Below, in pieces: positions 21,681 to 33,379 of a stretch of 64,000 nucleotides of DNA. The stretch's first letter is position 1, and each line of letters begins with the position of its first letter. Both the position numbers and the translations under genes were made by a program. Location: NCBI GenBank assembly GCA_010279815.1, contig QEOQ01000508.1, forward strand, positions 192,936 through 256,935. The letters run 5' to 3'. This DNA is from Brachionus plicatilis. Lineage: Eukaryota > Rotifera > Eurotatoria > Ploima > Brachionidae. The notes under the pieces were generated by a model, which searched no databases, was not told the origin of the DNA, and saw nothing but the letters and a program-made list of their open reading frames with translations.

Positions 21681-24565
21681 TTAAACTGCAGCATGACTTT
21701 TATCATGCAAGTGCGTCAAGGACGCCCTGTGGCAGTTTTAAAAATTTATCCAGTTTATTTTTTGAACTCGTTCACGGTTTTAGACATAATGACTTCATCA
21801 GGAAGCAAGTTCCATTGGTTTACTATTCTATTGTTGAAGAATTCATGACGTTGGTTACAGCACCTGACGATTTCCCTTCTTAGCCTCTCTCTGTGCTCGT
21901 ACTGCTGGGGAATACGAATTGGTATTGTGTGCCAATCAATTGTTTCGATACCTGATTCAAATTTAAACTTTTGAATTAAGTCACCACGCGTTCTACGTAA
22001 TTTAAGCGATGTTAGACCCAGTATTTCGCAAAGCTTAGCGTAGCTTAACTTTTTTAAATTGATGGCAACTTTTGTAGCACTGTGCTTAACCTTTTCTAGT
22101 GTATTCTGATCTTGTTTAGTGTATGGATTCCAAGAAAATACTGCAAATTCAATCTGAGGTCTAATATAACAAGTGTTTAACTTTTTCCAGGTGAACGAGT
22201 CCCGTGTGGTCAAAGTGCGTTTCAATCAGAGTTGTTTTTAAGTCACAAGTCTTAAGTCAAGTCAAGTCAATGACTTAAAAAATTTTTTTTTTTTTTAAGT
22301 CAAGTCAATGACTTCCCTTCTAAGTCTTTTAATTCTAATCTAATTCAAACAAAATTTCCAAATTGGCTTAGACTCTAAACATAATTTTTTTTCATTTAGA
22401 TGAGCCTAAAAAAGAAGAAACCCAAGAGGAAAAGCGAGACCTAGAACAACACCATTCACTTTCTATTGATAAAAACCAACAGGCCGCTTGGGTAACGATC
22501 AAAACCCAAGCTAAAGGACTGCCATCTTCAAAACAAGACGAAACATCTGTAGATTCAAAAACATTAAAGACACATTTTAGTTCCAAAGAAACTAAATGTC
22601 CTGAAAAATTGACGGTTATTAACTCAAATAGAATAGGTAAGAAAAAAAATAAAAAATTTTAAAATTCCATCTCTGTACCATTTTTGTTTAGAAATAATTA
22701 TTTAGTTCTAATTCAAATCCAGTTTCCAAATTGGTTTTGAATTCTGGTCTGGCATTATTCTGGTCCAAACCTGTGCTTATTATTTCTTTCCTTTAGATAA
22801 GTCGAACAAAGACGAAACCCAAGAAGAGAACCGAGAAATACAACAACTCGATTCACCTCCAATTGAAAATAACTGGTTATTGATCAAAAATCAAGCTAAA
22901 GGCCTCTCAGCTTCACCGCGAGACGAAACATCTCTCGTATCAAAGCCACCGAAGATAGATTTTGGTTCCAAGCAAACTGAATGCATTGAAAAATTGACGA
23001 CCATTAATTCAAGGACATCCAAAAAATTCAGTAAGTTTTTTTTTTTGACATTTCGAAAGCTTTTGACAATGTCTGTCATTACGTTCTAATAAATATAATT
23101 TTTATTTTCAAATTATTTAAATAAAAAAGGTGAAAATTCTAAAATTTATCTATTAAAGACTTTATTACTTATCATTTTAAGAAAAATTTATTCAAAATTG
23201 ATGAAGATATTTTATTTGAGAAAAATCTTTTGACAAATAAAAAAAAATTAATATAGAATAAAACAATAATTTTTAAAGAAAAATTTTTAATTTTTGTGCT
23301 AAAAAATTTTACATTATTCTTTAAAAAAAAACTATAAATTAAAAAGGTACCACTAGCATAAAATAGAAATATAAATACAATTAAATTGATAATAAAGCTA
23401 ATTTTGATTAATTCAAATTCTATATTAATGAAATTTAAAACTAATAATAATTTAAATCACTTATAATAAGGACTGATAATGAGTTTTTCTTTAATTTAGC
23501 TTTAGACGAGATTATTATTGAAGAAAATGATGAATCGAAAAATCTAGAATCCACTCAAATCGACGTTAAAGAAACAAACAAAGAAAACTCGGGTAAAATT
23601 CACTCAGGTATTTTTGTATGTTAAAATTTAATAGAACATTAATAATAATAGAATTATTAGCTAATAAATAGTGGAAATTTCATTATTTTTTTACAGATTT
23701 TTCAAGTCACAAGTCTTAAGTCTATTAAAGTCATTTGACTTTATAATTTTGTAACTAAAAAAGTCTGTAATGACTAGAAATTAATTAAAACTTAAAAATA
23801 ATGATTGTTTTGTCATCGTGAAATTTACTGTATCAATTATAAAAGAATAAAATCTAGAAATTAAGTTATTGTTATTTTTCAGTATAAAGATTATTAAAAA
23901 ATAATTTTAAAATACTTTTAAGCTAAATGTAGCCACTTTGCTGATTCTGTATGCTTAATTCGTTATTTTTGGATTTTAATGAGCAAAATAAGTAAAATAC
24001 ATATAATTTTATATACTTTAAAGTTTTATTTTAAATTTTTTGATTATAATATTATTTATTTTTTCAATTTATATTTTTTTCTAGTTTTGCGACAAATTAT
24101 TAACTTTTGTTTGAGTTCATCTAAAATAAAAAATGACTAACATTTCTAATAAATGTAATTTTATTTATTTTTTAACCTACTAATAAATATTTTAATAATT
24201 TATAAAATTTATTATTAAATTTTACTTTAAAAGAAGATTTCGATTTTGAGAAAATTGATAACATCAATGTCCGTTTGTCTCTATTATTTTTTGCATTCAT
24301 TTTTAGTATATTGATTCATGTTCTAACTTATTTCGTCGAATTAAGCACAAAGTTAATTGGTTTTCCCGTTTCAAATGACAATTTCGAATTGATACTCAAA
24401 ATAGCCGATTTTTTGTTCAAAATTATTGTTTCAAGCGTAATAATTCATTATCTTTCAATAAACACAGTAACTCTTAGTAACTTTTTGTTTTTATATTCAA
24501 ATAACTCAATTGTCCAAGTATCTTCTGACCAAAAGAGTATAATCAATGGTGTTAAACCTTTCTAA
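18491..24565 (+). CDS. Unrecognised membrane protein with acidic cassette exons, copy A
   Basis: Family not recognised. Exons inferred: 18491-18577, 18630-18678, 22400-22636, 22797-23030, 23500-23592, 24237-24565 (343 codons; 5' exon not found). The reading frame stays open across all joins. The N-terminal part contains IIRHFEECDYLTTEKKK. Two related acidic repeats follow, each with ETQEE, a QAKGL core, DETS and a K-T-C-x-EK end; both are phase 1-1 exons, so one can be duplicated or skipped without frameshift. The last exon encodes two to three hydrophobic segments (LLFFAFIFSILIHVLTYF, then ADFLFKIIVSSVIIHYLSI) and ends GVKPF-stop. The intron 18679-22399 carries nested transposons. A damaged paralogue lies at 35609-38683. 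Confidence 0.6.
18900..19325 (+). pseudogene. Tc1/mariner transposase relic
   Basis: Fragments of a DDE transposase appear in order. INLLGGICAKELTKN resembles the VxWGGIS region. AVILQDNDSK resembles the QQDNDPKH motif with the second acidic residue. TPANSPDLNQIKDLWHDW resembles the SPDLNPIENLW motif with the third acidic residue. Frameshifts and stops separate them. The coding sequence breaks at LWHD exactly where the MULE inserts, and resumes after it at about 21582. Confidence 0.75.
19952..20595 (+). pseudogene. MULE transposase, frameshifted
   Basis: The first part (to 20251) has the MULE catalytic-domain pattern: WHFDGTFKICP (first Asp), CLNQNRMFPAAYILL, and ALTDFELALIQA (second Asp). 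The frame then shifts by one and continues with KIYGCWFHFNQALIRYLF. It runs to RTNNHLEGYHSEL, holding the expected third acidic residue (Glu), and ends at a stop near 20595. All three acidic residues are present, but the frameshift after 20246 means the copy cannot make a full protein. No DNA-binding zinc finger domain was found upstream. Confidence 0.8.
20650..21244 (+). pseudogene. Ulp1/SENP-like (C48) cysteine peptidase in the MULE
   Basis: Two overlapping frames (20650-20925 and 20897-21244) together make a Ulp1-type domain. The second shows the catalytic set in order: His in KNHWVVIS, Asp in YIYDSLNN, Gln in PVSKQNGSTDC and Cys in STDCGLFALGFAL. Ulp1 domains cleave ubiquitin-like modifiers; in MULE elements they are a known passenger, with unclear use. 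The change of frame around 20900 suggests decay. A fragment of the same coding sequence, inverted, is at about 33640-33728. Confidence 0.8.
21608..21680. repeat. (TAG)n microsatellite at a LINE 3' end
   Basis: About 24 perfect TAG units on the plus strand. On the minus strand this is an (ACT/CTA)n tract directly downstream of the LINE fragment at 21755-22225, so it probably is, or grew from, that element's 3' tail. Confidence 0.9.
21755..22225 (-). pseudogene. LINE reverse transcriptase C-terminal fragment
   Basis: 156 codons typical of the region after the RT catalytic domain in Jockey/CR1-type non-LTR retrotransposons: CYIRPQIEFAVFSWNPY, LEKVKHSATKVAINL, LKLRRTRGDLIQKFKF and FFNNRIVNQWNLLPDEV. 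There is no catalytic part; the 5' side is lost at about 22226, where a taagtca-rich repeat begins. The copy is 5'-truncated and ends in the microsatellite tail. Confidence 0.85.
22227..22320. repeat. TAAGTCA-rich repeat end (TIR CAGAGTTGTTTTTAAGTC)
   Basis: It starts cagagttgtttttaagtcac and continues with repeated aagtcaagtcaatgactt. The same end occurs inverted at about 55799 (gacttaaaaacaactctg). Related aagtc-rich blocks lie at about 23702-23745, 37814-37850, 40318-40340, 55620-55799 and 59200-59340. Termini starting CAGAG are common in hAT elements. This is a dispersed non-coding family. Confidence 0.55.
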
Positions 24566-25299
24566 CAAAAATCTTGTCATTTAAATGTTCAAACTTTTAT
24601 TTTTGTTTGATTATTAATAAAAAATAAAAATCTTTATTTCATCAATTATCATTTATTTTTTTAAAAAAAATTGTATCATAATAACTATTTAAAATTTTTG
24701 ATTACAGTGAAATGTAAATAATAACAAAAATTACCCATTTTAAAAATAAAATCATAATATTTATTAAAATAAGGCTTGTTATTCATAGAAACTTCTCTTT
24801 TTTTCGTCTAATGAACTTATATCAAGAATCTAGAATGAATTCTGAAAGATTCACTTTCATTTAAGTTGGACACTAATCTGTGATTTGCTGTTAAGAACTA
24901 GGAAATAATTTCTTACTTTGATTCATTTTGGTGACTTAGCATTGCACCTATCTTTTTTGCTTTATTATCCTATTGTGGAAAAACCAGCTGACTGATATAA
25001 AAAGTATTTGATGGCTTATTGATGTAATAGTATCTAGTGCATGATATCGATGAATATCGACACTCGATATTATTTATGAACATTCTCTAGTATAATGGAT
25101 ATTCAGACAAAAAAATTAAAACAATTCGATAATTTATCGATATGTTAAATTATTATCGATTAAATTTCAAAGTTATTTTATAATATCGAAAAATTACCGA
25201 TTTTAAATATAAATATCAATATTTTATCGATATTAGAATAAAATATCGAATAATTCGATAATTTTAACTCATAAAAAATTAAAATTACAATATTTTGAA

Positions 25300-25735
25300 T
25301 TAAGGCAAAGAAAATTCCCTAGATTTTCGCATGAAGAGTCGAAAAAATTTATATCAAAAGCAAAGAATTTTTTAAAAGATTATTCTTGCCAAAAAAATTT
25401 ATGTGAAAATCAACCGATGCAGATAATCCAACCCCTATTCCTGTCAAAAAATCTATTCAGATTTTTGATTTTAATGTTTTAAGTGAAACACTCGGGTCAA
25501 ATTATTCAATTAGCCAGGAGATAAGTCAATATAATTCATTTAGAATAGAAGATGATATTGATGTTTTAAAATTCTGGAAATTTTATATGTTCAAGCAACT
25601 AGCACTCCATCTGAAAGACTTTTTTCGTCCGCTGGATACAGTCTGTGGGATCGTACAAATGCTTTAAATCTATTAAAATTAAACAAAATAATGATTATTA
25701 ATCAATATGAAAAAAACATTGAGAATTAAAATACG
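25300..25735 (+). pseudogene. hAT transposase C-terminal relic
   Basis: The hAT dimerisation motif is readable: TSTPSERLFSSAGYSLWD followed by NALNLLKLNKIMIINQY. Upstream, about 300 bp of frameshifted coding-like sequence can be seen but not assembled. DNA on both sides (25040-25265 and 26380-26620) is dense in ATCGAT and ATATCGA motifs that may be the element's subterminal repeats. Confidence 0.7.
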
Positions 25736-25926
25736 AATTTTTTGATAAGAAAAAATTGAAAAAACTCTAAAGTAAAAAGGATATTCAATAATTTAAGAAA
25801 TGAATGCAGAATTTTTAAACGGCATATTATATTAATTAGTTTAAAAAAAATAAAAAGCTAAATAATTAGCTGAATAAAGCTTCTAACCGCCTTTTTTTTT
25901 AATAACATTGAGTGTAATAAGATTTA

Positions 25927-26180
25927 TAATTAAGATTGTCAGAATTAAAAATATCAGAGCCAAATTGTCAGAAAAAAAAATGTTGTTTCTGACAATTTTA
26001 ACAAATAGATAGCGATAATTTTTTTATTGGTTAATTTTATTATAGAAATGGTATAATTTTTCGTCTTCTATACAAAAAATGTACCCAATTTTCAATTTCT
26101 TTTGAAAAAGCAGCGTTGAAAAAAATATTTTTCAAAATAAATTTGGTTGAGTATACTTTGCAAATTTTTCGGCGCAACCC
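25927..26180. repeat. Inverted copy of MULE right terminus plus adjacent repeat
   Basis: taattaagattgtcagaatt onward to about 26050 is the reverse complement of the right end of the MULE at 21440-21567. The following 130 bp (tacccaattttcaatttctt and neighbours) match, inverted, the sequence at about 33380-33480. It is a deleted, non-coding relative of the MULE. Confidence 0.65.
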
Positions 26181-26749
26181 GTGTATGTGAACTGAAAAAT
26201 TACGTGATCTGAAAGATCACAAGTTGTGATCTATTTTAAGATTCAGTTCACCAATTTTTTTTCAGAAAAATATTTGTGAAAATTTTTTTTTTTTTTAAAC
26301 TAAAATTTTGCTTTATTATATTTCACTTTTGAATAATTGACACAAAAAATCTGAAATATAAAATTAATCTTTTAAGTACTGTTGAGAATCGATTAAAGAT
26401 TTATCGATATCGAATGTATTACTTTGATTCGATAAGCAGATTTCTTTATCGATAAAATTAAATAGACAGGGTTAGTTAATTGACCTGAATTATATTTATC
26501 GTGACAGAAACTCTAGTTTCGATACGATAATTTTATAGCAGAATCTCTACCAATAATTTATTATTCGAACCTGATTATCGATTCCATTAATCGATTATAC
26601 GAATCGAAAAAAATTGTATCAAATAAAATGATTTTAAATTTAAAGTATTTATTTCGATTTAATTTATTACAATTAGTTATAATGTAATTTAATAAAAAAA
26701 TTCGATACTTTTTACAATCATGATAGGTAAAAATTACTGTGGGATATCA

Positions 26750-27860
26750 AGAATGCTTAAATTGAGCTTAATGAAAGTGATTTTTTCAAGATATTTCGGG
26801 TTCAACTATTTCGTTGCTCATTCTGAATAAAGCCAGCTACAGAGAACAGACTTTCCGCAGGAACTGAAGTGGGAGATAAACAATAGAGTTCTTTGACTAT
26901 AAATGAGAGAATGGGTAAATTAGATTCAAAATTTTTAAAAAATAGAAGAGGATCTTCTAAATCATTTGAGGTGCTTAAGGAATGAAAAACATTTGCTTGA
27001 TTTTCATAAAAATCAATTTCTTTTTCAAAGTCTGCGATTTTACTATCAGGACGATTTTTAGAATCCTTTAATTAATTAATTAACGTTTTTCTCTTCTTAA
27101 AATTTGTCCTTGTAGAAACGGGGGTCGATTGCAAATTTTCGTTTAAATTTTTATTACGTGGAGATGAACTTGAGGAAGATGTTCTATTTTTTGTAACGAT
27201 CTGATCACGGTTTTGATCTAAAAGCGTTAGTGGTGAAGCCTGAGATCTTGAAATGAGCTGTTGGCTATTTGTTTTTTCAATTTGAATTTTTGATTGATAT
27301 AAATCTTTCAAATATATTTTTGCCACTTCAATCATTTGACGTCTTTGAGAAACGTCATTTACAAATTCAAAGTTTTTGCAACTTGGGTCAAGATAAGTTA
27401 TTGCCTTGAATAAATTATTTTCAATAAATAGAAGAATCTTTTTTCAACTGTATGAATTAAAAGTTCTTTAAGTCTGATTATCTCTATTTTTGAAAATTCG
27501 ATTAAATTAAACTCTTGACTAATGAAATGGTATATTGCTGGAAATAAATGGCTAAAAGAGACTTGATTTCGAGATGATATAACTGTTTTGAGTTCATTTA
27601 ATGGTTCTAAAAGTAAACACAGCTCATTAAAAGATTCAAACTCATTTTCACTTGGTACATAGCTTGCTATACACTGACATGCTGGGTCATACTTAATTGT
27701 GTTAAGAGCTTCTTTATTAACAATTATCGACATCAACAAATCGAATGTATTCCCCCATCTAGTGCAAACTTCTTGAACAAGTATTTTTTTAATATGATAA
27801 TTTAACTGGTTTTGTACTGATTTAAGTTTTCTTTCTAAGGCCTCAGAGTCCTTAAACTAA
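26750..27860 (-). pseudogene. hAT transposase relic
   Basis: Read on the minus strand: KILVQEVCTRWGNTFDLL (the TRWNST-type motif), then LKTVISSRNQVSFSHLFPA, a low-complexity serine stretch near 27170, DPLLFFKNFESNLPILSF and the C-terminal dimerisation motif PTSVPAESLFSVAGFIQN. The order matches hAT transposases, but the frame is broken between 27398 and 27335 and again before 27060. The N-terminal zinc finger and first catalytic Asp were not found. Confidence 0.8.
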
Positions 27861-27930
27861 CCAACTAAATGTTTGCATCTTTTTATGATTTCATTAATTA
27901 TTGTTTTGATTTTTTTATCATTATCCACAA

Positions 27931-29268
27931 ATGGATAATGGAAATTACTGGATTACACGTCTTCAGTCGTTAGGGATTCTTAATAATTACAATCAATGTA
28001 TAAGTGGATCAAAAATGGTGATGATTGAACGTAAACGTAACAAACATGGTAAGGAACACAAAACTTTTCGCTGTACCAATTCAAAATGTCAAAAATACCA
28101 AAGTTTTGCAAAGAATTCTTTTTTTTTCATTAATCAAAACTCATATATTCGTGATTATTGAAATATTTAAATTATGGGCTGCTCAAATATCGATCAGTAA
28201 AGCAGTCGATCTTTTAAATATTAACAACTTGACAGTATCTGATAATTTTATATCTAATGTTTATAAACGATTACGTAATCTATGCAGCGCTTCTCCTAAC
28301 CCTGCTGATATTAAACTTGGAGGGTATAGTAAATACGTGGAAATAGATGAGTCTTTAGTTGCCAAGACAAAATATCATAAAGGTAGCGGACTAAAACGGA
28401 AGCCGTCTTGGATGTTTGGGATGGTTGAACGCGTCGAAAAAGGAAAATGTTTTGTTCAAATAGTTCCAAATCGTAAAGCTGAAGTGTTACTTAAAATTAT
28501 TTATGATCATGTTTCGGAAGGGACGACAATTACTAGTGACAGTTGGTCATCGTTTAACAAAATAACCGAAGTGAAAAACTTTTAACATTTTAGTGTTAAT
28601 CATAAATATAACTTCGTAGACCCTTTTTCCGGGGCCCACACAAATAAAATAGAGGGTCTCTGGAAACAAGCTAAAGAAAAGTTAAAGCAAATGAACGGTT
28701 GTTCTCGTATTAGTTTTAAATCCTATAATGACGACTTACTGTGGCGTCAGCTAAATACTGCTAACAGAGTCGATTGTTATGACAAAATATTGGAAGTATT
28801 AGCCATTTTTTATTCAGCCAATGAATATTGTGTTGATAAATTAAAAAGTTGGATTGAGCATAAAGATGATTTTATTGTAAATGATTCGGATATAGATGTT
28901 AAAAGTAAAGATGGTACATAAACTAAGGAAGATTTTAATGAAGATGTGATTGATGAGGTTGTAGATTTATCTAAAACTGTTCTAAACCATAATGATTTCA
29001 AGTTAGTTGCATAAAACCAGGATAAAGATGAATTATTATTAGAAAAATTAAATTCTTTGGTTAGTTATTTTTCTATGAACGAGAATCGTTTTGAACTTAC
29101 AGGTTTGAATTCAAGCATCCGTAAATTTTTCCATGAGAAATGTGGTTCGATTGGTCTTTATCATTGGACAAAAGGCTCGATTTTATTTATTTCAAACAGG
29201 TCTATTGATGAGGATTATCATAAAGTTTATATCAATCGAAATGGTATAGCAGCAAAAAAAGAATAAAA
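27931..29268 (+). pseudogene. Merlin-like (IS1595/ISXO2-type) transposase, decayed
   Basis: An N-terminal zinc-ribbon part with paired cysteines (CTNSKCQKYQSF) is followed, after a frameshift near 28130-28150, by the ISXO2-like domain: YVEIDESLVAK (first Asp), PSWMFGMVERVEKG, VQIVPNRKAEVLLKIIYDHV, GTTITSDSWSSF (second Asp), then past a TAA at 28583 VNHKYNFVDPFSGAHTNKIE and GLWKQAKEKLKQMNG, the usual DDE/N end. A C-terminal extension continues through TAA codons near 28919 and 29012 to about 29266. The Merlin superfamily is the animal relative of IS1016/IS1595. Terminal repeats were not found. Confidence 0.8.
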
Positions 29269-29269
29269 T

Positions 29270-30020
29270 TAAAAAATTCTAAAATTTTTTTGAGCAAATT
29301 AGGAAATAGTTTGGTTTGGATTATTAGACTTATTCAAAATAATATAAAGACTAACTCAATTAATTAAATTTTAGTAAAATATGTTTTCTTAATTGACATG
29401 GGAAAGTTATTTTGTTATGTAAAGTCTTAAGCCCCTAAATCACCAGAAATGTGTCAGCAGTCAGTTTTAAGTTAAGAATTTTCATTAAAAAAGACTAACA
29501 TGTTCTTAATAGGCCTCAATCTTATTTCATAAAAGGTTAATTTAATTATTTAAAAAATTGGCAACTAAATTTATCTTTTTGAATTGGAGAGAAAAAAACC
29601 GGACTAGAAGAAGCTTCATTAAAAATTCTCATTTATTTTATTCAAATAGCTTAATTAAATTGACTCAGCCATTAAATTATCCACTTAAAAAATTATAGTT
29701 TTTATTAAACTATTAGAAGGCTTGCTAAGGACTTGAATTTCTATTTTTTTTTCAACTAAAAAACGAGACTTTTAAAAAAAATAACTTGATAAAAACAATT
29801 ATAAATTTCTTTATTTTACTTGAAATTATGATTCTAATTGATCAAAAATATTAGGAAAATTCAAATTTTTTTATGTTTAATTCACTGGATACAAATGTTT
29901 TTATTGAGATTGAAGTATTAAAATTAATTAAAATAATTTGAATTTAAAAATAATTTTGTTTTTTGGCCTTTCAATTTTGAATTAAAAAAAATAAAAAAAC
30001 ACATAAAAAATTTGAACTAA
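29270..30020. other. AT-rich stretch, nothing recognised
   Basis: Between the Merlin-like relic and the TATGGTAACC element. No reading frame, no RNA gene, no repeat pair detected by eye. Confidence 0.4.
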
Positions 30021-31720
30021 TATGGTAACCTTGTCTAAAGGGGTTATGGGTTAATAGAATGTGTAGAAGTGAACGAATTTCAAAAACCCCTATATCTCCT
30101 TCATTTTTAAAGCTACTACCTAAAAAAATATCTTGATATGTAGAACTCGAGGAGAGAAATCGAATGATATGTGTGAAATATTTAAAAAAAAAATCGTTAT
30201 ATGCTTTTTTTTCTCTTAAAGTTCGACTACGCCTAATGAGGTGAAAAAGCCTCGAATTAGTGATTCGTGAGAAGGGTGCTTTAAGGCCCTAGGTAATACT
30301 TAAGCTCTAACCTATTTCGCTTGTTAGATTCAGCACATGCTAAAGTATCTAAGAGATTTTTTTAGAATTTTAGGAAATATCCTTAGGGCTTCATCTAATG
30401 GGGTTTTTTTTAGGGCTTGAAAGGTTAAATAGATTTAACCCTATTAGTCAAAAAAAATCACCCAATTAGTCCAAATAAGATTCTATTTAACCCATTTAAC
30501 CGAATAAGACTATAAAAATGCAGCGACGCTATTTTTCGATAATTAAAAATTGTAATTTCATTTTCTCTCTCTCTCACTCTCAAAAAAATATTTTTCTATT
30601 ATTTCAAATTAAAAAAAATGGCTTTCTTGTGAAGGATGCTCAAATTGGGTTTGTTATAGTTGTTTACCAAAAGAATTTAAAAAAAAAACAAACAACGAAT
30701 TTTTATGCCATGATTGTGACGATTAATAAATAATAATAATAATAAAAAGCTGAAACAAGTTTAACTTGTATTAGTATGAGTTCAATGAACCATACTTTTT
30801 CAGCTATCTTTATTTTTCGATCGTATCTAAACAGATTTTGAAACAATTAATTGACTTGGCTTTTATAGTTCGATCTGACAATCTATTCCATTTTGAAACA
30901 ATCCTGTTCGAAAAAAAATTGTTTCTTTGTTCACAATTTCTTATTAACTGTCTCTCAAGTCGATGCTTATGTCCCCTTACATTTGATGCTGGACCATCAG
31001 TGTGAATAGAAATAGCCGACTTGACCGGTTGAAACCAATTTATATTGTTTTGTCCATTGTATTCTTTAAAGAATTGTATTAAATCACCTCTCTCTCTTCT
31101 TTTCTCGAGTGTTGTTAGTCCAATTTTTTCCAGTCTTCTTTGATAGTCGAGGTTTCGCAGACTAGGCACTAATTTTGTCGCTCTACGTTGCACTTTTTCA
31201 AGTAATTTTGAATCTTTTTTTCTGTAAGGATTCCAAACTGGTGCAGCATATTCTAAATGTGGTCTAACATAAGATTAACTCTTTCTTTTTTTTAAATAGT
31301 TTTTAAAACTCACTCTTGTTTTGTTTTGTCTTTTTTGTTTTTAATTAATCATTAATTGTTATAGAATGCAATCAAATCGTAAAATATTAATTTATTTTTT
31401 AACAAATTATTATTTAAAAATCAATTAAAGAATCGTCTAATAAATTTATTAATAAATTTAAAAGTTTTTCTCCTAAATAGGTTAAATGGGTTAAAATTCT
31501 GTTTTTAGGGTTAAATTTCGGGCTAATTGTATACAATTTTAGGTGTTATCGGGTTAACCGGTTTAACCCTTTTGAGCCTCACATAATTAACCGCGGAGGT
31601 AAATGGGTGAAAAAAAAATTTCGGGAAAATTGGGTGACTATTTTTGAAGTTTTGGAACAAAATGGGTGAGAAATATGCAATAAAAAAAAATAGGGCACCC
31701 GGTTAGACCAGGTTACCATA
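30021..31720. mobile_element. 1.7-kb TIR element enclosing a LINE fragment
   Basis: Left end tatggtaaccttgtctaaag; right end agaccaggttaccata. The ends are inverted (TATGGTAACCT-x-GTCTAA) in an imperfect TIR of about 17 bp. The outer thirds carry variations of gggttaa / ggttaaatgg / aatgggtgaaa. No transposase was read, so it is non-autonomous. The inner part at 30740-31275 is a LINE 3' end that must have inserted into it or been captured. Confidence 0.55.
30810..31275 (-). pseudogene. LINE reverse transcriptase C-terminal fragment
   Basis: Reads SYVRPHLEYAAPVWNPYRKK, then VQRRATKLVPSLRNL, LEKIGLTTLEKRRERGDLIQ, NCEQRNNFFSNRIVSKWNRL and a stop after DTIEK. This is the post-RT region of a CR1/Jockey-like non-LTR element, a different subfamily from the one at 21755-22225 (TLEKRRERGD versus LKLRRTRGD). 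The 3' sequence ends in an (ATT)n tail at about 30730-30745. It is 5'-truncated. Confidence 0.85.
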
Positions 31721-33379
31721 ATTAAGATTATTTTTTTTAAAAAAGCAAATTCTAGAATTCAATATTTTAATGAAATAGGGATTGATTTTTTTCCAGGAAA
31801 ATGTTTTTTGTTTTATTAATTTAATTTTAAAGAAAGATAGCAAGCAAGCGAATGATAGATTTTTTTTTCCTTAAAGAAAAACAATCACCTTTAAAATTAT
31901 TTACATTTTTTAAAAAATATTTTGGATTAAGAAAATACGAAAAAACGGCCGGTGCTTATCAACTCATTTGATTTTGACGTTTCTCATATGAATATTTTCA
32001 TTTTGAAATTTGTTTTAAATTTTTTTTACGGGGAGATAAAAAATCTATCCACAAAAAGCCTCAAATTTTTATTAAAAGTAAACAAGTATTTAAAAATAAT
32101 TTTTAAATATGAAAATCAATAATTTTAAAGACTTTTTGATAAAAATCCTTAATTTTTTGAAAAAAAACATTATATTTTTCAAATCATTCTTTTGTTAAAA
32201 AATACTAACAAGAGTTTAAAGGAAATTTTAAAATCTAGGAAATATCTTATTAATTTTTTTTTTCTTCAATTTTATTTGTCAAGCCAAATATGAATTCATC
32301 TTTTAATAATCTGACTAAATATGTGATTAAGTAACAAAGCGTTCATTATACTTTATAAGAAACTTTTGGTGATCAAGAAAATTCATATGAATTATATTTT
32401 AAAATGGAAAGTTAAGAGAAAATAAATGATTCCTTTAAAAATTTTCTACATTATTAATAATTTAAAAAAACTCATAATATTTAGAAAACTTTTTAAAACT
32501 GAATTAAAAATGTTAATTCCTTTTTTTGGGCATACACTGATAAACGTTTTTCGCTAAAATAAATATTTCTATTTAAGTTAACATAATTTTTTAGGTCCAC
32601 TAGAGCATTTTGTGTAAATTCACTACCATCTTCATTTATTACCTTCTTTATTTGGCTAAAAGTAAAGAAAAAAGTTTAAATTTTTCAATACAAAATTCCT
32701 CTTTTTCCGGGATTTCTACTATTAAATAAACATGTATAAATGGTCGAAAAATATTTTTTTTGAATTTCAAGCAAAAAGATAAGAAAAAGTGTCAATCCAG
32801 ATTTTAAATCTGGGAAAATTAAAACTAGAGAAATAATACAGAAGCATTTTAATTCTTTTTGGGGTAGCATAATCATTTTGATTAAATTTTTATTATAATT
32901 TTCATCAAAAAATAGATAAATGAAAAAATTATATTAGTATTATACAATTGAATCAAAAAGCAAATCCATAATTCATCAACAAAAAAAATAAATAAAGTTT
33001 CATATCCCAAAATCATTGGATAATAGCTAGGAAAAATTAATTAAGACATACTTTTTACTAAATTTTCACTGAAAAGATAAAGAAAGATCAACCAAAAATA
33101 TAATAATACAAGAAAAATCATTTAAACACAAAATTTTAGAGCTGAAATTATTAGAAAAATAGACCTGACAATTTTTCATAGGTTTCAAGTTTTGTGTCAA
33201 TATAAAAATGTGCAATTTTGAACAAGTATAAGTCTGTTAACCATATTAAAAAATAACAAGTCTTTAATTTATTGGAAAAACTTGGAATTAATGATTTTTT
33301 TTTTAAAATCAAAAGTAAAAATTCATTAAAATTTTTTTTAATTTTACTTGTTAATTTAAAATATTCTAAAGTTATCCGA
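31721..33379. other. AT-rich intergenic, nothing recognised
   Basis: Homopolymer-rich DNA without similarity to any family. The minus-strand frame 32685-32876 has no splice context or motif and is left out. Confidence 0.4.

Noticed and set aside
27931..29268. Horizontal transfer from bacteria (IS1595-like transposase)
   Set aside because: The Merlin superfamily is an established animal lineage related to IS1595, so bacterial transfer need not be invoked.
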